A DNA stretch of 43,701 bases, from NCBI RefSeq assembly GCF_014650995.1, contig NZ_BMWA01000019.1:1-43701 (forward strand), read 5' to 3'. A model generated the notes under the pieces. It searched no databases. It saw only the letters and a program-made list of their open reading frames with translations, and had not been told where the DNA came from. The stretch comes from Streptomyces viridiviolaceus. Its GTDB lineage: Bacteria > Actinomycetota > Actinomycetes > Streptomycetales > Streptomycetaceae. Made by a program: the position numbers and the translations under genes. Below, piece after piece: positions 32,658 to 40,251 of the stretch; positions within the stretch are counted from its first letter, which is position 1; each line of letters begins with the position of its first letter.

Positions 32658-33512
32658 ATGAGCATCGTCGTCACCGGAGCCACCGGACACCTGGGTCGCC
32701 ACGTCGTGCGGCAACTGCTGGAGAAGGTCCCGGCCGATCAGGTCACCGCCGTCGTGCGCGACCGCGACAAGGCCGCCGACCTGGCCGCCCGCGGAGTGCG
32801 CCTCGCGGTCGCCGACTACAACTCCCCCGAGACGTTCGACGGCCTGTTCTCGGCAGGCGACCGGGTACTGCTGATCTCGGGCAACGAGGTCGACAAGGGC
32901 CGCGTCCAGCAGCACAAGGCCGTGATCGACGCGGCCGGGGCCGCCGGCGTCGCCCTGCTCGCCTACACCAGCGCCCCCGGCAGCCTGACCGCCGCTCTCG
33001 CCGACGACCACCGCGCCACCGAGGAGGTGCTCGTGGCCTCCGGCGTGCCGTACGTGCTGCTGCGCAACGGCTGGTACCACGAGAACTACACCGAGCAGCT
33101 CGCCCCGGTCCTGGAGCACGGCGCCGTCGTGCAGGCGGCCGGCGAGGGCCGGGTCTCCTCCGCCTCCCGCGCCGACTACGCGGCCGCCGCCGTGGCCGTA
33201 CTGACCGGCGAGGGCCACGAGAACACCGTGTACGAGCTGGGCGGGGACGAGGCCTGGAGCTTCGCCGAGTTCGCCGCCGAGCTGAGCCGGCAGACCGGCA
33301 AGGAGATCGTCTACAGCCCCGTCTCCGTCGAGGAGTACACCGGTGTCCTCACCGGCGCCGGGCTGCCCGAGCCGCTCGCCGCCGTCTTCGCGGGCGTGGA
33401 CGCGGCCATCGAGAAGGGCGAGCTGGTCGTCTCCACCGGAGACCTGTCCCGCCTGGCGGGCCGTCCGACCACCCCGCTCGCCGAGGCGATCGCGGCCGCA
33501 CTCAAGGACTGA
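32658..33512 (+). CDS. NmrA-family NAD(P)H:quinone oxidoreductase-like
   Basis: A 284-aa atypical SDR of the QOR2/NmrA type. The N-terminal nucleotide loop is VVTGATGHLGRHVVRQL. Later features are VLLISGNEVDKGRVQQHKAVIDAA, LAYTSAPGS, and VPYVLLRNGWYHENYTEQL, which are close to QOR2-type quinone reductases. The tail has the PLAEAIAAAL segment. The ATG has AAGGAG 9 nt upstream. It is divergent from an HxlR regulator, so quinone or oxidant stress induction is likely. A TAGGGT -10-like box occurs at 32616-32621. Confidence 0.9.
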   Translation: MSIVVTGATGHLGRHVVRQLLEKVPADQVTAVVRDRDKAADLAARGVRLAVADYNSPETFDGLFSAGDRVLLISGNEVDKGRVQQHKAVIDAAGAAGVALLAYTSAPGSLTAALADDHRATEEVLVASGVPYVLLRNGWYHENYTEQLAPVLEHGAVVQAAGEGRVSSASRADYAAAAVAVLTGEGHENTVYELGGDEAWSFAEFAAELSRQTGKEIVYSPVSVEEYTGVLTGAGLPEPLAAVFAGVDAAIEKGELVVSTGDLSRLAGRPTTPLAEAIAAALKD

Positions 33513-33535
33513 GACCGCACCGCCCGCACTGCGGA

Positions 33536-33591
33536 CACCCGGGCGCCTGTCATGACCGTATGGCGATACGGGCATGACAGGCGCCCGGGTG
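33536..33591. terminator. Very long hairpin between oxidoreductase and rarD
   Basis: A 19-bp perfect outer stem (33536-33554 with 33573-33591) and, after a 1x1 mismatch, a 6-bp inner stem CCGTAT/ATACGG closed by loop GGCG. In all 25 of 26 pairs match over 56 nt. It starts 24 bp after the oxidoreductase stop and is most likely its terminator, but it is unusually long. Confidence 0.7.
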
Positions 33592-33655
33592 CGGCGCTAC
33601 CTTCGTCCTGGCATGCCTGCGTCCCGGCATGCCAGAACGCGAGAAGGAGGTGCCC

Positions 33656-34705
33656 GTGGCCGGGTCGTCGAGGAGTGAGCAGCGAATAGGACTGCTGAAC
33701 GGCTTCGCGGCGTACGGGATGTGGGGGCTCGTGCCGCTGTTCTGGCCCCTGCTCAAGCCCGCCGGCGCCGGGGAGATCCTCGCCCACCGGATGACGTGGT
33801 CCCTCGTCTTCGTCGCCGCCGCCCTGCTCGTCGTACGGCGCTGGGCCTGGGCCGGGGAGCTGCTGCGACAGCCGCGGAAGCTCGGGCTGGTCACCGTGGC
33901 CGCCGCGGTCATCACCGTCAACTGGGGCGTCTACATCTGGGCCGTGAACAGCGGCCATGTCGTCGAGGCCTCGCTCGGGTACTTCATCAACCCGCTGGTC
34001 ACCATCGCGATGGGCGTGCTGCTGCTGAAGGAGCGGCTGCGGCCCGTGCAGTGGGCGGCGGTCGGGACCGGCTTCGCGGCCGTCGTCGTGCTCACCGTCG
34101 GCTACGGCCGTCCGCCGTGGATCTCCCTCTGCCTCGCCTTCTCCTTCGCCACGTACGGCCTGGTGAAGAAGAAGGTCAACCTCGGCGGCGTCGAGTCGCT
34201 GGCCGCCGAGACCGCGATCCAGTTCCTGCCCGCGCTCGGCTACCTGCTGTGGCTGAGCGCGCACGGCGACTCCACCTTCACCACCGAGGGCGCGGGGCAC
34301 GCGGCCCTGCTCGCCGCGACCGGCGTGGTCACCGCGCTCCCCCTGGTCTGCTTCGGCGCGGCGGCGATCCGCGTGCCGCTCTCCACGCTGGGGCTGCTGC
34401 AGTACCTGGCCCCGGTCTTCCAGTTCCTGCTCGGCATCTTCTACTTCGGCGAGGCCATGCCGCCCGAGCGCTGGGCCGGTTTCGCCCTGGTCTGGCTGGC
34501 ACTCACGCTGCTCACCTGGGACGCCCTGCGCACCGCCCACCGGACCGCCCGGACCCTCAGGGCACAGGCGGACCGGGCGGCCGGCGCGGGAGTGGCGACG
34601 GGCACGGGGAGTGCCGCGCGGGAGGCGGGCATCGTGGCCTCCGGCATCCCGGCCCCCGCCGCCTCCGAGGCGGGAGCGCTGGACGCTCGGGCCAGCAAGC
34701 CGTAG
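33656..34705 (+). CDS. rarD: RarD/EamA-family transporter
   Basis: A 349-aa member of the drug/metabolite transporter superfamily with about ten helices. The RarD type is shown by LLNGFAAYGMWGLVPLFWPLLKPAGAGEILAHRMTWS at the start, then VNWGVYIWAVNSGHVVEASLGYFINPLVTIAMGVLLLKERL, and LGLLQYLAPVFQFLLGIFYFGE near the end. It starts at a GTG with AAGGAGG upstream. The last 40 residues are an Ala/Gly-rich tail with low complexity. Substrate is not known; E. coli RarD is named for a chloramphenicol-sensitivity phenotype. Confidence 0.93.
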   Translation: MAGSSRSEQRIGLLNGFAAYGMWGLVPLFWPLLKPAGAGEILAHRMTWSLVFVAAALLVVRRWAWAGELLRQPRKLGLVTVAAAVITVNWGVYIWAVNSGHVVEASLGYFINPLVTIAMGVLLLKERLRPVQWAAVGTGFAAVVVLTVGYGRPPWISLCLAFSFATYGLVKKKVNLGGVESLAAETAIQFLPALGYLLWLSAHGDSTFTTEGAGHAALLAATGVVTALPLVCFGAAAIRVPLSTLGLLQYLAPVFQFLLGIFYFGEAMPPERWAGFALVWLALTLLTWDALRTAHRTARTLRAQADRAAGAGVATGTGSAAREAGIVASGIPAPAASEAGALDARASKP

Positions 34706-34715
34706 ATCCGCGCCG

Positions 34716-35324
34716 TCAGCTGTTCCCGGGCGCCCGCCGGGCGCGGTGCGCGCGCGCCTTCTCCCGGTTGCCGCAGTGTTCCATCGCGCACCAGCGGCGG
34801 CGGCCGGGCCGCGAGGTGTCGACGAAGAGCAGACGGCAGCGGTGGGCTCCGCACTCGCGGATGCGGTCGGCGTACGGGCCGGTGAACAGCTCGATCGCGT
34901 CCCGGGCCACCGTCGACAGCAGCCGTGTGCCGGTGGCGCCCGGAGCCCAGCCGCGGGTGCCGTCCGGTTCGATACGGGTCACGAGAGGCGGTTCGGCCGC
35001 CGCGGCGTTGACGGCGTCCAGGTGGTCGGGGCGGAGCGGACGCCGGTGCGCGCGGTCCGCGGTGAGCAGGAAGAGGGCGTCACGCAGGGCCCGGGCCCGC
35101 TGCACGTCGGTCCGGTCCACGGCCAGGTCCAGTCCGTCCGGGAGTCGGCTGCGGCCGGCCCAGGCCACCAGGTCAGCGGGCTCGTGCAGCACCTCCCAGC
35201 GCGCGAAGTCCCCCGGCCCGCCCGTCGTCAGCAACTCCAGGCAGAGTGCGCCCGGGTCGAAGCGGTACGGCTTGCCCTCGTGCGACACCAGTGTCAGACC
35301 GGGGGACGGTTTCGGCGATTCCAT
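34716..35324 (-). CDS. CGNR zinc-finger protein (ABATE domain)
   Basis: A 202-aa predicted DNA-binding regulator. The C-terminal finger contains CGAHRCRLLFVDTSRPGRRRWC followed by AMEHCGNREKARAHRAR, where CGNR is the hallmark. The N-terminal half (LCLELLTTGG, ELLTT) resembles the ABATE stress-associated region. The ATG at 35324 is preferred; an in-frame GTG at 35339 would start next to the palindrome and add five residues. It is divergent from a VOC protein across a perfect 21-bp palindrome that likely controls both. Confidence 0.88.
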   Translation of the reverse strand: MESPKPSPGLTLVSHEGKPYRFDPGALCLELLTTGGPGDFARWEVLHEPADLVAWAGRSRLPDGLDLAVDRTDVQRARALRDALFLLTADRAHRRPLRPDHLDAVNAAAAEPPLVTRIEPDGTRGWAPGATGTRLLSTVARDAIELFTGPYADRIRECGAHRCRLLFVDTSRPGRRRWCAMEHCGNREKARAHRARRAPGNS

Positions 35325-35339
35325 TGCCCGCTCACTCAC

Positions 35340-35360
35340 GTAACCACTATAAGTGGTTAC
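35340..35360. promoter_or_regulatory. Operator palindrome between CGNR and VOC genes
   Basis: GTAACCACT and AGTGGTTAC are perfect 9-bp arms around a 3-bp centre (ATA). The palindrome lies exactly between a GTG on the minus strand (35339) and the ATG on the plus strand (35361). It is the only sequence separating these potential starts and probably contains or overlaps the -10 regions. Confidence 0.8.
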
Positions 35361-35831
35361 ATGACATCGACCCCAGGTCCCGCGCCCATGCACTTCAAGA
35401 TCGTCATCGACGCCCTCGACCCGCACGCGCAGGCAGACTTCTGGGCCGGCGCCCTCCACTACGAGGTGGAGGACAACAGCGAACTGATCGGGAAACTGCT
35501 GGGCTTCGGTGCCGTGCCGGCCGACCTGACCGTCGAGTCCCACGGCCGGCTCGCCTGGAGGGACCTGATCGCGGTCCGGCACCCCGACGACCCGTACCAG
35601 GAGGAGAGCGGTACGGGACTGGGCCGGCGCCTGCTGTTCCAGCGCGTGCCGGAGGCCAAGGCCGGCAAGAACCGGCTCCACCTCGACCTGCACCCCGGCG
35701 AGGGGCGGCGCGAGGAGGAGGTCGCGCGCCTGGAGGGGCTGGGCGCGAGCGTGCTGCGCCGGGTGAAGGAGCTGGGCGGGGAGTGGGTCCTGATGGCCGA
35801 CCCGGAAGGGAACGAGTTCTGCGTGCACTAG
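35361..35831 (+). CDS. VOC/glyoxalase-superfamily protein
   Basis: A 156-aa VOC-fold protein. The core starts MHFKIVIDALDPHAQADFWAGAL and includes LLFQRVPEAKAGKNRLHLDLHPG and a WVLMADPEGNEFCVH end. The three typical pieces (first beta-strand, LHLDL, PEGNEFC) are present. Metal ligands are likely His12-type and the terminal Glu/His positions, but the catalysed reaction is unknown. The ATG at 35361 starts immediately after the palindrome; an ATG at 35388 would remove nine residues. Transcription is probably governed by the divergent CGNR regulator. Confidence 0.85.
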   Translation: MTSTPGPAPMHFKIVIDALDPHAQADFWAGALHYEVEDNSELIGKLLGFGAVPADLTVESHGRLAWRDLIAVRHPDDPYQEESGTGLGRRLLFQRVPEAKAGKNRLHLDLHPGEGRREEEVARLEGLGASVLRRVKELGGEWVLMADPEGNEFCVH

Positions 35832-35870
35832 GCGCGCCCCGGCCGGGCGCGGGGCTTCGGTCACCGACCT

Positions 35871-35902
35871 CCGCTATGCGCACATCGGTGGCCGAATAGC
35901 GG
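35871..35902. promoter_or_regulatory. Dyad and -35-like box before the aminopeptidase
   Basis: 7-bp arms CCGCTAT / ATAGCGG are separated by 18 nt and followed by a TTGACG element at 35905-35910. It may be part of the promoter of the aminopeptidase or the end of the VOC transcript. No clear -10 follows at normal spacing, so this is tentative. Confidence 0.4.
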
Positions 35903-36005
35903 TCTTGACGGGGAGTCAGAATCGACCGCACCATCCAGGCACCCCATTCACTGTGGAAACCCCGGGCATCCCCGGGGCATTCCCGAGGAATTCGGAGCCC
36001 CCCAC

Positions 36006-36959
36006 ATGAAGCTCCCCGTTTCCGGGCGCGCGACGGCGGCCGGTGCCGTCGCGGTCGCCGCGCTGATGGTCGGTGGATCCATGGCCGGCGCCGCACCCGC
36101 CGCCGAGCCCGCGGCAGCGGTCGCCGCGCCCGACATACCGATCGCCAACGTCAAGGCCCATCTGACACAGCTGCAGTCGATCGCCGGGGCGAACGGCGGC
36201 AACCGCGCCCACGGCCGCGCCGGTTACCTCGCCTCACTGAACTATGTGAAGGGCAAGCTGGACGCGGCCGGATTCACCACCACCGTCCAGCAGTTCACCG
36301 CGTCCGGCCGCACCGGGTACAACCTGATCGCGGACTGGCCCGGTGGCGACGCGAACCAGGTTGTCATGGCCGGGTCACACCTGGACAGCGTCTCCTCCGG
36401 CCCCGGCATCAACGACAACGGATCCGGCTCGGCGGCCGTCCTGGAGACCGCGCTCGCCGTGGCCCGGTCCGGTCACCAGCCCGCCAAGCACCTGCGGTTC
36501 GCCTGGTGGGGCGCGGAGGAACTGGGCCTCGTCGGCTCCCGCCACTACGTCAACAGCCTCGGCTCCGCGGGCCGCGCGAAGATCAGCGGCTACCTGAACT
36601 TCGACATGATCGGCTCGCCCAACCCCGGCTACTTCGTCTACGACGACGACCCGGTCATCGAGAAGACCTTCAAGGACTACTTCGCCGGCCTCGGCGTCCC
36701 CACCGAGATCGAGACCGAGGGCGACGGCCGTTCCGACCACGCGCCCTTCAAGAACGCGGGCGTCCCCGTCGGCGGCCTGTTCAGCGGCGCCGACTACCGC
36801 AAGACGTCCGCCCAGGCGGCGAAGTGGGGCGGCACGGTGGGCCAGCCGTTCGACCGCTGCTACCACTCGTCCTGCGACACCACCGCCAACATCAACGACA
36901 CGGCGCTGAACCGCAACAGCGACGCGATCGCCTACGCGATGTGGGAGTTGTCGCAGTAG
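36006..36959 (+). CDS. Secreted M28 aminopeptidase, SGAP-like
   Basis: A 317-aa secreted zinc leucyl-type aminopeptidase. A signal peptide (residues 1-30, with VAALMVGGSMAGAA) and a short propeptide precede the mature N-terminus APDIPIANVK at 41. The two-zinc site of S. griseus aminopeptidase is fully present: His125, Asp137, Glu172, Asp200 and His287, with catalytic Glu171 (family numbers 85, 97, 132, 160, 247, 131). Cys285 and Cys290 form the known disulfide pair. The enzyme is nearly the length of SGAP and has no C-terminal appendage. The ATG has CGGAG upstream. Confidence 0.97.
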   Translation: MKLPVSGRATAAGAVAVAALMVGGSMAGAAPAAEPAAAVAAPDIPIANVKAHLTQLQSIAGANGGNRAHGRAGYLASLNYVKGKLDAAGFTTTVQQFTASGRTGYNLIADWPGGDANQVVMAGSHLDSVSSGPGINDNGSGSAAVLETALAVARSGHQPAKHLRFAWWGAEELGLVGSRHYVNSLGSAGRAKISGYLNFDMIGSPNPGYFVYDDDPVIEKTFKDYFAGLGVPTEIETEGDGRSDHAPFKNAGVPVGGLFSGADYRKTSAQAAKWGGTVGQPFDRCYHSSCDTTANINDTALNRNSDAIAYAMWELSQ

Positions 36960-36974
36960 CGGCCGAGGGCCGGG

Positions 36975-38786
36975 TCAGCCGCTCTGCGCTCGGGCGCGTT
37001 CGGTGAGGCGCCCCATGCGGGCGCGCGCCGACTCCAGCTGCTCGGCGTCGTCGGCTGCCGGGCCCTCCTCCGCGGCGAGTTCGGCCCACAGGCCGAGCAG
37101 GTCCCGCCCCAGTTCAAGACCCCGTGCCGGGTCGCGCACGGCGCGCCAGGCGGTGGCCGCGCTCTGGACGTTGCCGTACGCGGCCTCCGCCTCGCCGGCG
37201 CGGCGGTGGATCCGGGCCAGGTCCAGGGAGAGCCGGAAGGCACGGCCCGGGTCGCCCGACAGGTAGGCGATGTACGCGGTGAGTTCGCGGAGCCTGAGCA
37301 CCTCCGGGTGCTCGGGCCCCAGCGTCCCCGTGGCCTCCGCCACGGCCTCCTCGGCCAACCGGGCCGCCGCCTCCGTGCGCCCCGCCTTGACGGCGTCGTT
37401 GATGCGCGCCGTCGGCTCCGCGAGGAGGGCGGGGGCGGTGCCGTCACCGGGCGCGGTGAGCGGCCCGTCACCGAGTACGGCCTCCGCGACGGCGTCGAAC
37501 CCGCGGGCGGGGGTGGGCTTCGGGTCGGGGTCGAGGAACGGCTCGGGAGTCGGGGTGACCGCGGCCGGCCGGGGGATCGGGGCGGGCGCCGGCCCGGGGA
37601 TCGGGCCGGGCGTCCCACCGGACACGGGCCCGGGCGTCGACTCGGAGGCCCTGCCCGCGACCTGCCCGTGAGACGGGCCCGAGACCAGCCCAGAAGTCGT
37701 CCCACACTCCGGCCCCGAGAGCGACCCGGGCGCGGACCGGTATTCCTGGTCGGGCGTTTCACCGGACACGGGCCCGGGCGTCGGCTCGGAGGCCCTGCCC
37801 GAGACCTGCCCGTGAGACGGGCCCGAGACCAGCCCAGGGGTCCTCCCACACGCCGGCCCCGAGAGCGACCCGGGCGCGGACCGGCGTTCCGGGTCGGGCG
37901 TTTCACCGGACACGGGCCCAGGCGTCGACTCGGAGGCACTGCCCGAGACCTGACCGTGAGACGCGTCCGAGACCGGTCCGGGGGTCGTCCCGTGGGCCGG
38001 GGCGGAGAGTGGTCCGCGGGCCGGGGCGGGGCCGGAGGCCGTGCCGGGGAAGGGTGCCGGGGCTATCGGCGTCGGTCCTGCGGCGGGGCCGGTCGCGGGG
38101 GCCGTGTTCATCGACGGGGGCGGTCCGAAGACCCCCGTCGGCGGCGCCACCGTACCGGGCTTCGGGTCCTCGGCAGGCGTCGGCAGGGCCCGCAGCGCGA
38201 ACGTCGGCGCGGATCCGCCGGCGGGCGACCGCGGCGGCTCGGGCACGGCCGGCAGGCGGAACGTCGGGGCGCTCTCGCGCTCGGGTTCCACCGGCCGCAG
38301 GAGATGCGCGGGCTGGTCCCGCCCGGAACCCGGTGCGGGCAGTTCCGGTTCCGGCGTGTCGGTGAGGGGCGGTGCGGCAGCCGCCGGCGGGGCCGTCGGC
38401 GTCGGCTCCGCGGCGAGGTGACTGGAGCCGTCCGGGTCGACGCGGAGCGGAACGACGTAGCCGATGCGTTCGTCATGGACCGTGGCGAGGACCGGCCGAC
38501 CGGCGGCGAGGGCGATGCGGTGGAGGTGGTCCAGGACGGCGTGCTGGATCTCCTCGCCGGGAGCCGCGGAGACCGGGACCCCGTCGACCGAGGCCCCGTC
38601 GGCCATCGCGCCCGCCTGCGCCCCGCCGCCACCGGCGGACCCGGAGCCGACGGACCCGGCGGCGGCCGACCCCGTGCCGGCCGGACGGGCCCCCGATACG
38701 CGGACGTCGATCGCCGTCGCCGCGGGGGCGGCCGAATGCTCGGCGCGCTCCTGGTTCCGCTGCTTGTCGCGGCTGAGTCGAGACAT
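36975..38786 (-). CDS. Repeat-rich TPR-containing protein
   Basis: A 603-aa protein of mixed architecture. Residues 1-120 are disordered then partly structured (HAVLDHLHRIALAAGRPVLATVHDE). Residues 120-430 are Pro/Ser/Gly/Thr-rich. Inside this stretch, at 267-393, are 2.6 tandem copies of a 48-residue unit beginning TPGPVSDASHGQVSGSASES. Residues 465-595 are helical with TPR-like segments (AAARLAEEAVAEATGTLG, GDPGRAFRLSLDLARIHRRAGE). The ATG at 38786 has GGGGGGAC upstream. No enzymatic function is visible; a surface or scaffolding role is a guess. Confidence 0.8.
   Translation of the reverse strand: MSRLSRDKQRNQERAEHSAAPAATAIDVRVSGARPAGTGSAAAGSVGSGSAGGGGAQAGAMADGASVDGVPVSAAPGEEIQHAVLDHLHRIALAAGRPVLATVHDERIGYVVPLRVDPDGSSHLAAEPTPTAPPAAAAPPLTDTPEPELPAPGSGRDQPAHLLRPVEPERESAPTFRLPAVPEPPRSPAGGSAPTFALRALPTPAEDPKPGTVAPPTGVFGPPPSMNTAPATGPAAGPTPIAPAPFPGTASGPAPARGPLSAPAHGTTPGPVSDASHGQVSGSASESTPGPVSGETPDPERRSAPGSLSGPACGRTPGLVSGPSHGQVSGRASEPTPGPVSGETPDQEYRSAPGSLSGPECGTTSGLVSGPSHGQVAGRASESTPGPVSGGTPGPIPGPAPAPIPRPAAVTPTPEPFLDPDPKPTPARGFDAVAEAVLGDGPLTAPGDGTAPALLAEPTARINDAVKAGRTEAAARLAEEAVAEATGTLGPEHPEVLRLRELTAYIAYLSGDPGRAFRLSLDLARIHRRAGEAEAAYGNVQSAATAWRAVRDPARGLELGRDLLGLWAELAAEEGPAADDAEQLESARARMGRLTERARAQSG
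37608..37988 (-). repeat. 144-bp tandem repeat within TPR protein
   Basis: Two full in-frame copies (37845-37988 and 37701-37844) and a partial third (37608-37700) of a 144-bp unit encoding 48 residues with the core SHGQVSG-ASE-TPGPVSGETPD. Copies diverge at a few codons only. Confidence 0.85.
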
Positions 38787-39004
38787 CGTCCCCCCACTCA
38801 TCGGCGGCTTCCGTCGGCGGTTTCCGTTCCCGTACCGCAAGAGCCTGTCGTACATCTACTGTCGAGTCTCTCCGCTCGCTCGCGGTTCTCACGTCACCGC
38901 GGTGTCACAGGCTCGTTCCAGGAGGTCACGCCCGTATGGCGGTGTCGTCCCGGGCCGTGCGGACCGGTGCGTGAAGGCCGCCGGGAGCGGGCAGGCGGAC
39001 CGGC

Positions 39005-39508
39005 ATGCGACAGGGACCGGAGATCTGGATCCGCGGACCGGTGGCCGGGGCGGTCACCGCCCCGGCACCGCCACCACAGCACCCCGCCGCCGGCACGGCG
39101 CGGCGCTTCTCCTGGGTCGGCGCCCACGGCGGAGCCGGGGTCACCACGCTCGCCGCGGTCTACGGCGGGCACGACTGCGGGCGCGAGTGGCCCGGCCCCG
39201 CGGCTCCCCCGTCCGTGCTGCTCGTCGCCCGTACGCACGCCGCCGGGCTGGAGGCCGTCGCCCGCGCCGTGGAGGCGTGCCGGCGCGGGCAGGTTCCGCC
39301 GGGGACGGCCCTCGACGCCGTGGTCCTCGTCGCGGACGCGCCGGGACGGCTGCCGCGGCCGCTCGCCCAGCGCGTGAGGCTGCTCGGATCGGCGGTCGAC
39401 GTCCACCGCGTCCCGTGGGTGCCGGCCTGGCGCCTGGGCGACACGGGAGGGAACCCGCCGCGCGGAACCGCAGCACTGGCCCGTCTGACGGGTGCGCCGA
39501 TGCGCTGA
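39005..39508 (+). CDS. P-loop-like protein with degenerate Walker A (DUF6668-like)
   Basis: A 167-aa protein. The segment FSWVGAHGGAGVTTLAAVYGGHD resembles the deviant Walker A of ParA/MinD proteins (KGGxGKTT), but the signature Lys is Val in GGAGVTT. A later strand LDAVVLVADAPGRLP and RVPWVPAWRLGD could complete a Rossmann-like fold. I believe this is the DUF6668 type, seen near secretion and conjugation genes in actinobacteria, but this is from memory. ATP binding is uncertain without the Lys. The ATG has a weak GGCGGACC site upstream. Neighbours give no functional hint. Confidence 0.65.
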   Translation: MRQGPEIWIRGPVAGAVTAPAPPPQHPAAGTARRFSWVGAHGGAGVTTLAAVYGGHDCGREWPGPAAPPSVLLVARTHAAGLEAVARAVEACRRGQVPPGTALDAVVLVADAPGRLPRPLAQRVRLLGSAVDVHRVPWVPAWRLGDTGGNPPRGTAALARLTGAPMR

Positions 39509-39548
39509 CGACCCAGGCCCTCCCTCCCGCGCCTCACCGGGCGGACCC

Positions 39549-39576
39549 TGGACAAGTAAATGCATATGCATATACT
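39549..39576 (+). promoter_or_regulatory. Sigma-70-type promoter with overlapping palindrome
   Basis: TGGACA (39549-39554), a 16-bp spacer and TATACT (39571-39576) fit a housekeeping promoter. The spacer contains the 12-bp palindrome ATGCATATGCAT (39560-39571). This AT-rich block stands out from the flanking GC-rich DNA. It is about 70 bp upstream of the FMN reductase gene. Confidence 0.65.
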
Positions 39577-39645
39577 GCAGGTGCGTGCAAGCAGCGCACG
39601 CGGCATCCGCCTCGCCCATCCGCGCCGACCGTCCCGGGGGACACC

Positions 39646-40251
39646 ATGACCCGTCGATTCCTCTTCCTGCTGGGCAGCAGCCGTCCCGACGGCAACACCG
39701 AACTGCTCGCCCGCCGCGCCGCCGAACAGCTGCCCGAGGACGTCGAGCAGCGGTGGATCAGCCTGGCCGAGCACCCGCTGCCCGAGTTCGAGGACCTGCG
39801 GCACGACAGCGACCACGTGCGCCCCACGGACGGCAACGCGGCCCTGCTGCTCGACGCCACCCTCGACGCGACGGACATCGTGATCGCCTCGCCGCTGTAC
39901 TGGTACTCGCTGTCCACCCCGACCAAGCGCTACCTCGACCACTGGTCCGGCTGGCTGCGCACCCCCGGCCTCGACTTCAAGGCGACCCTGGCCGGCCGCA
40001 CCCTGTGGGGCGTCACCGCGCTGGCCCACGAGGAGCAGGTGGTCGCCGATCCGCTGATCGGCAGCCTGCGGAATTCGGCCGCGTACATGGGGATGCGCTT
40101 CGGCGGGGTGCTGCTCGGCAACGGCAGCAGGCCCGGTGACGTGCTGAGGGACACCGACGCGCTGGCCCGCGCCAAGACGTTCTTCGGCCAGGAGCCGGTG
40201 CAGGCCCGTTTCCCCTACGAGGAGGAGGCCGCCGCCCGGCTCACGCGGTGA
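39646..40251 (+). CDS. NADPH-dependent FMN reductase / flavodoxin-like oxidoreductase
   Basis: A 201-aa flavodoxin-fold protein. It begins TRRFLFLLGSSRPDGNTELLARRAAEQL, giving the FMN phosphate-binding loop GSSRPDGNT. The strand DIVIASPLYWYSLSTPTKRYLDHWSGWLR provides the isoalloxazine-contact region, and TLWGVTALAHEEQ is the third conserved strand. The family reduces FMN or quinones with NAD(P)H. The ATG at 39646 follows a well-formed promoter about 70 bp upstream with a palindrome, suggesting control by an unidentified repressor. Its 3' end overlaps the convergent ABC permease gene by 11 bp. Confidence 0.9.
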   Translation: MTRRFLFLLGSSRPDGNTELLARRAAEQLPEDVEQRWISLAEHPLPEFEDLRHDSDHVRPTDGNAALLLDATLDATDIVIASPLYWYSLSTPTKRYLDHWSGWLRTPGLDFKATLAGRTLWGVTALAHEEQVVADPLIGSLRNSAAYMGMRFGGVLLGNGSRPGDVLRDTDALARAKTFFGQEPVQARFPYEEEAAARLTR

